Source of the DNA: a virus
DNA length: 33,701 bases
Reading direction: 5' to 3' (one strand)
IMG/VR virus record: IMGVR_UViG_3300025168_000319
Coordinates: 1-33,701 of that record
Program-made: the position numbers and the translations under genes
The notes under the pieces: model-generated
Databases searched by the model: none
The model's input: only the letters and a program-made list of their open reading frames with translations
What the model was told of the DNA's origin: nothing
Shown: piece after piece, positions 30,404 through 33,701 of the stretch
Position numbering within the stretch: the first letter of the stretch is position 1
Layout of the letters: each line of letters opens with the position of its first letter

Positions 30404-30880
30404 ATGCTAAACTTATCTAAACCACGAATGTCAGATATGACATTTAAACGCGAACTACCAAACCATTTGAGCTATTTATCTAAAGGTAAAACATTTATAT
30501 CAATTCGATGCAGAGCTGGAGGTTATATTAATACAGAATGGCAAAAGTTAAACGATGAAATTGATACTCAAAGACAAGTTAAAACAATGGAAGTGAGTGA
30601 CCATTTTAAAGACAAGAAGAAGTATGCTCAAGAAATGTCTAACATGAGTAAAGAATTAGGTGAGATGAGATTACATTCTTTATATGATGCTTGCATAATT
30701 AGCTGGGAGACTAATATTTTAAATAATGGGAAACCAATGCAATGTAACAGAGAAAATTTTATGGAGTTAGCTCAAATCAGGATTGAAGAGTTAGTTAATT
30801 ATTTTATAGATTTTAGTAAATATGTTGAAGAGATTGGCAACTTTATTAATAAAGCAGATGAGGTAACGGAAAAAAACTAA
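30404..30880 (+). CDS. Tail assembly chaperone G
   Basis: A 158-residue protein. ATG 30404 follows GAGAGGA; an in-frame upstream start is inside the hairpins. It begins MLNLSKPRMSDMTFKRELPN and has helical segments (LHSLYDACIISWETNILN, IRIEELVNYFIDFSKYVEEI). Its position between tail tube and tape measure and the slippery site A-AAA-AAC (30871-30877) at its last codons identify it as the lambda-G-type chaperone that coats the tape measure during tail assembly. Confidence 0.85.
   Translation: MLNLSKPRMSDMTFKRELPNHLSYLSKGKTFISIRCRAGGYINTEWQKLNDEIDTQRQVKTMEVSDHFKDKKKYAQEMSNMSKELGEMRLHSLYDACIISWETNILNNGKPMQCNRENFMELAQIRIEELVNYFIDFSKYVEEIGNFINKADEVTEKN
30871..30877 (+). other. Programmed -1 frameshift site
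   Basis: AAAAAAC in the zero frame reads A AAA AAC, followed at once by TAA TAG: a canonical X-XXY-YYZ heptamer. A slip of -1 continues into the open frame that runs to 31179 and gives a G-T fusion of about 258 residues. The second frame has no usable start with a ribosome site (only TTG 30892). The lambda G/GT system works this way. Confidence 0.9.
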
Positions 30881-31179
30881 TAGACGCACTTTTGTATTCT
30901 TTTAAATATAAGCCAAATGATGAAAAGTATTTAATAAGCAAGGGTGCGTTAAAAGCAACAGATAGAATATTACCAGAAAACATTTTTGCATGGGTAGCAT
31001 TTATGAACTTACGAAACTCAAGAATGATAGGAATGGCTGGAGTTTCTCCTATTCCTTTTTCGGAAATTATGTCATACTGTAAACACATTGGAGCAGATTG
31101 CCCTATTCAACGACATAGATTAGTTAGATTTGTTACAGCATTAGACAACGCAGAAAGAAATCATTATGGCAAAGTTTAG
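30877..31179 (+). CDS. T domain of tail chaperone, made as G-T fusion
   Basis: The -1 frame continues as LIDALLYSFKYKPNDEKYLI, then DRILPENIFAWVAFMNLRNS, MIGMAGVSPIPFSEIMSYCK and HIGADCPIQRHRLVRFVTAL. About 100 residues, expected at the C-terminus of a minority of G molecules; in lambda the ratio of G to GT matters for tail length. It overlaps the tape-measure start by 14 bases. Confidence 0.85.
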   Translation, partial: LIDALLYSFKYKPNDEKYLISKGALKATDRILPENIFAWVAFMNLRNSRMIGMAGVSPIPFSEIMSYCKHIGADCPIQRHRLVRFVTALDNAERNHYGKV

Positions 31180-32977
31180 ACTTGAACTTGATCCAGTCCC
31201 ACTAAAAAAAGGTGCAGATGTAGCTGGAAAAGCGTTAGATAATCTTGGTAACAAAGCAAAAAAGACGGAAACTAAAGTTGTAGCATCAGCAACAAAATCA
31301 GGTAATGCTTTTACTAGAATGGGTCAAAAACTAGATGGCCGAACCAGATTTATCTTTAATAATACTGCAAACCAATTAGGAGACATGGCTGTTCAAGGAA
31401 GCATGGGAACAGATATGTTTCGTGTAATGGGTATGCAGTTACCTCAGTTGGCTGGTGGTTTTGCTTTGTTAGGTGGATCATTAGGAATTGTTATGCCTAT
31501 ATTAGGTGTTTTAGCCGCCATTGGTTTTCCAATAGTTGCGGCTTTTCGTGCGGCTAGTGGAGAAGCAAAGAGTTTTGCTGAAAGTTTAGATAATTTACAA
31601 GAACAGACATCAAAAGTTACAAGATTAACAAAAGAGTCGGTCGTTCCATTAGAGACATATGCTCACAGGTTTGATGATATAGCAATCGCAGTAAGAGCCG
31701 CGCATAAAGCGCAATTAGAATTTAATAGAACACTATTATCAATGAACCTTGATTCAAATATGAAACAATTTAGTAGTTATTTTGGCGATGTTTCACAATT
31801 TGGATTATATGAAGGTCTGTTAGGAAAAGGTAATTTCTCAGATTCTAATAACGCAATGGTAGCGTTAGGCACTCAATTAAAAGATATATTAACAGATGTT
31901 AGGTTTGAATATGGGTTAACTGAAGCGCAAGCAAAAAGATATTTAAATGTTTTAGCTGAAGTTGCTAATACACCTGATGACAATAAAAAACGACTATTAG
32001 TAATGCAAAAGATACGTCAAGTTAACACAGATATAATAAATGATTATAGCGGTGATGAAAGACAGAAAAAAGCATTTGTAGGACAAACAGAACAAGCGCA
32101 AAAATTATTTAATGTTTTAAAACAGATAGACAAAAACACAGAGGTTAGAGAGTTAAATGCATTAAAAATTAAAATAGCACGAGAAAGAGCTAGTCTTTTT
32201 AATATATTAGAACCACCAGAACCTTCAAAGGGAATGTTAAGAACTAAAAAAGCACCGCCAACAAAAACCCCATTAGATAAAGAACTACAAGAATTAGAAG
32301 CGTATGTTAAAAGAATAAAACCTGTTATTACATTAACTCAAGATTATGAATTTGCTGTTTCAATGCTAGATAGAGCATTAGAGAGAGAAGTTTTAACTCA
32401 ACAAGAACACGCTGAAAAATTAACAATAATAACAGATAAATATCAAATTGCTACTGGTGCGGCATTAGACTTTAATAAGATAGCAACTTCAGCCTCAAGA
32501 GATTTAGGTAATAGTTTAATGAGTTTAGCTGAAGGAACTACAACAGTAAAAGATGCGTTTAGATCAATGGCGGCTAATATTATAAAAGAGTTATATCGTG
32601 TCATGGTAGTGCAACAGGCTGTTACTGGTATAATGGGAGCGTTCGGCTATTCACAAGCGTCAACAGGTGGTTATATGAAAACTCCTTTACCAAAAGCAGA
32701 GGGTGGTGGCTATACAGGTTCTGGTTCTAGGTCTGGCGGTGTTGATGGTCGAGGTGGTTTCCATGCTATATTACATCCACAAGAAACTGTTATAGATCAT
32801 ACAAAAGGACAAGGTTTAGGTACAACAATCAATCAAACTATTAATGTATCAACAGGAGTTCAGCAAACTGTTAGAACAGAAATTATTCAGCTTATGCCAA
32901 AAATAGCAGAAACAACTAAACTGGCAGTGTTGGATGCAAAAAGAAGGGGCGGCTCATTCTCAGCCGCATTTAACTAA
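31166..32977 (+). CDS. Tape measure protein
   Basis: A 603-residue protein with charged helices at the ends and a central hydrophobic, Gly-rich part (MGMQLPQLAGGFALLGGSLG, IVMPILGVLAAIGFPIVAAF, residues ~90-135), and a C-terminal Gly-rich region (KAEGGGYTGSGSRSGGVDGR) followed by FHAILHPQETVIDHTKGQ, the usual ending of tape measures. At about 0.15 nm per residue the tail would be near 90 nm. It sets tail length and leaves with the DNA. Confidence 0.93.
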   Translation: MAKFRLELDPVPLKKGADVAGKALDNLGNKAKKTETKVVASATKSGNAFTRMGQKLDGRTRFIFNNTANQLGDMAVQGSMGTDMFRVMGMQLPQLAGGFALLGGSLGIVMPILGVLAAIGFPIVAAFRAASGEAKSFAESLDNLQEQTSKVTRLTKESVVPLETYAHRFDDIAIAVRAAHKAQLEFNRTLLSMNLDSNMKQFSSYFGDVSQFGLYEGLLGKGNFSDSNNAMVALGTQLKDILTDVRFEYGLTEAQAKRYLNVLAEVANTPDDNKKRLLVMQKIRQVNTDIINDYSGDERQKKAFVGQTEQAQKLFNVLKQIDKNTEVRELNALKIKIARERASLFNILEPPEPSKGMLRTKKAPPTKTPLDKELQELEAYVKRIKPVITLTQDYEFAVSMLDRALEREVLTQQEHAEKLTIITDKYQIATGAALDFNKIATSASRDLGNSLMSLAEGTTTVKDAFRSMAANIIKELYRVMVVQQAVTGIMGAFGYSQASTGGYMKTPLPKAEGGGYTGSGSRSGGVDGRGGFHAILHPQETVIDHTKGQGLGTTINQTINVSTGVQQTVRTEIIQLMPKIAETTKLAVLDAKRRGGSFSAAFN

Positions 32978-33234
32978 TGGCAACATATAAAGGCAGAACT
33001 GTAAAATTAAATAAACCTAGACGAATATCTAAAGGGGAAACAAGTTTTGGTAGAAAGAAATCTGTTGTTTATGTAAAAAACGGTAATAAAGTTAAACGTG
33101 TAACATTTGGTGATCCAAATTTAAGTATTAAAAAGACACAACCAGCAAGACGTAAGAGTTTCAGAGCAAGGTTTAATTGTGATAATGCTGGTTCAAAACT
33201 AAAGGCAAGATACTGGTCTTGCAAGGCATGGTAA
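32977..33234 (+). CDS. DUF5754-like small basic protein
   Basis: An 85-residue protein overlapping the tape-measure stop by one base (TAATG). MATYKGRTVKLNKPRRISKG, VYVKNGNKVKRVTFGDPN, ARRKSFRARFNCDNAG and KARYWSCKAW match a conserved family (DUF5754) found in many marine phages. The two conserved cysteines (FNCD, WSCKAW) may bind metal. Function unknown. Confidence 0.82.
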   Translation: MATYKGRTVKLNKPRRISKGETSFGRKKSVVYVKNGNKVKRVTFGDPNLSIKKTQPARRKSFRARFNCDNAGSKLKARYWSCKAW

Positions 33235-33238
33235 TAAT

Positions 33239-33701
33239 ATGAGCATATCTTATCCAATAAATATACCAACTCACGTTGATGCAAATGCTATAACATTAAG
33301 AACAGTAAACAGTGTTGCGGCTTCAATGTCTCCTTTTAGTAATAAACAGCAAGTGGTTGCTCATTCTGGGCAACTATGGGAGGCAGAGCTTACATTGCCA
33401 CCAATGGACAGAGCAGACGCAGAGCAGTGGGTTGCTTTTCTTGTTTCTTTGCGAGGAATGTTAGGCACGTTTTTAATGGGTGATCCATCTGGAGTAACAC
33501 CAAGAGGAAGTGCTGGAGGTACTCCAATTGTAAAAGGAGCAAATCAGACAGGAGATGTTTTATTCATAGACGGAGCAACTGCTAGTCAAACAGGTTATTT
33601 AAAAAGTGGCGATTATTTACAAGTAGGAGCTGGTGCAACTGCTAGTTTACACAAAGTTCTTGCTGATGTTAATAGTGATGGTTCTGGCAATGTTAACATT
33701 G
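33239..33701 (+). CDS. Distal tail protein-like (3' partial)
   Basis: ATG 33239 opens a frame with no stop before the window edge (154 codons). It begins MSISYPINIPTHVDANAITL and has SMSPFSNKQQVVAHSGQLWE, AELTLPPMDRADAEQWVAFL, VSLRGMLGTFLMGDPSGVTP. The LPPM-(K/D)RADAEEW and GTFLMGDP motifs occur in a widespread family next to tape-measure genes in marine phages, probably the distal tail (Dit-like) protein. The rest of the gene is missing. Confidence 0.75.
   Translation, partial: MSISYPINIPTHVDANAITLRTVNSVAASMSPFSNKQQVVAHSGQLWEAELTLPPMDRADAEQWVAFLVSLRGMLGTFLMGDPSGVTPRGSAGGTPIVKGANQTGDVLFIDGATASQTGYLKSGDYLQVGAGATASLHKVLADVNSDGSGNVNI

Noticed and set aside
30892-31179. Independent gene for the T chaperone starting at TTG 30892
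   Set aside because: No ribosome site, and the in-frame heptamer upstream explains expression as a fusion.
32259-32277. CAACAAAAACCCCATTAG in the tape-measure gene
   Set aside because: Single, partial match in coding sequence; Lys-Thr-Pro codons explain it in A+T-rich DNA.

Overview
The window is an A+T-rich stretch (about two thirds A+T by eye) of a tailed double-stranded DNA phage. The long-tailed (siphovirus-type) layout is shown by a tape-measure protein, a tail-tube protein, tail-chaperone genes joined by a -1 frameshift, and a lambda-J-like tail-tip protein. Several small families (DUF6447-, DUF7936- and DUF5754-like proteins, a GH108 endolysin with a GTA-type holin) are ones I associate with marine phages, many of alphaproteobacteria. 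The host cannot be named from the sequence. No integrase, CI-type repressor, DNA polymerase, tRNA or CRISPR array was seen. The first gene lacks its start and the last lacks its end, and both are tail genes, so the window may be an arbitrarily opened circular map or contig. Layout, left to right: 1-3.5 kb holds a long tail fibre with a self-cleaving S74 chaperone. Two small proteins, a 30-residue ORF, a tail protein, a GNAT acetyltransferase, the J-like protein and a second fibre fill 3.5-8.5 kb. From 8.5 to 12.3 kb lies a run of small membrane, lipoprotein and exported proteins, mostly unknown. The lysis cassette (small membrane proteins, an EF-hand membrane protein, holin, endolysin) is at 12.3-14.0 kb. 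From 14.0 to 16.1 kb a minus-strand operon encodes small early-type proteins. Recombination genes follow at 16.2-18.4 kb: RusA on the plus strand; HNH, a DUF1367-like protein, SSB and Erf on the minus strand. Two small HTH proteins, a replication initiator, a possible helicase loader and a DUF6378-like protein occupy 18.5-20.3 kb. A ParB-methyltransferase fusion, terminases, DUF4055-type portal, MuF-like protein, scaffold and P22-type coat protein fill 20.4-27.6 kb. The rest (27.7-33.7 kb) holds head-tail connectors, tail tube, chaperones G/GT, tape measure and a distal-tail protein. How the parts work together: Erf, SSB and RusA form a recombination module, and the initiator would bring in host replication proteins. 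Terminase, portal, scaffold and coat package DNA into a P22-fold head, to which a long tail is attached. A divergent control region at 18.4-18.5 kb carries a 10-bp-arm inverted repeat beside a Cro-like gene; a related palindrome containing TATAAT on both strands sits at 16.13 kb. The most unusual feature is a paired 21-bp element, consensus TGAACCAAAAACCCCNNTAGG, found at four places (4.15, 10.36, 18.9 and 27.6 kb). It is always on the plus strand, always as two copies 25-27 bp apart, and the second copy always starts 39-41 bp before a start codon. This looks like an undescribed phage regulatory element or a tiny peptide family. A second genome-scale oddity is the apparent absence of GCAGC/GCTGC outside the first fibre gene, with GCGGC used instead.
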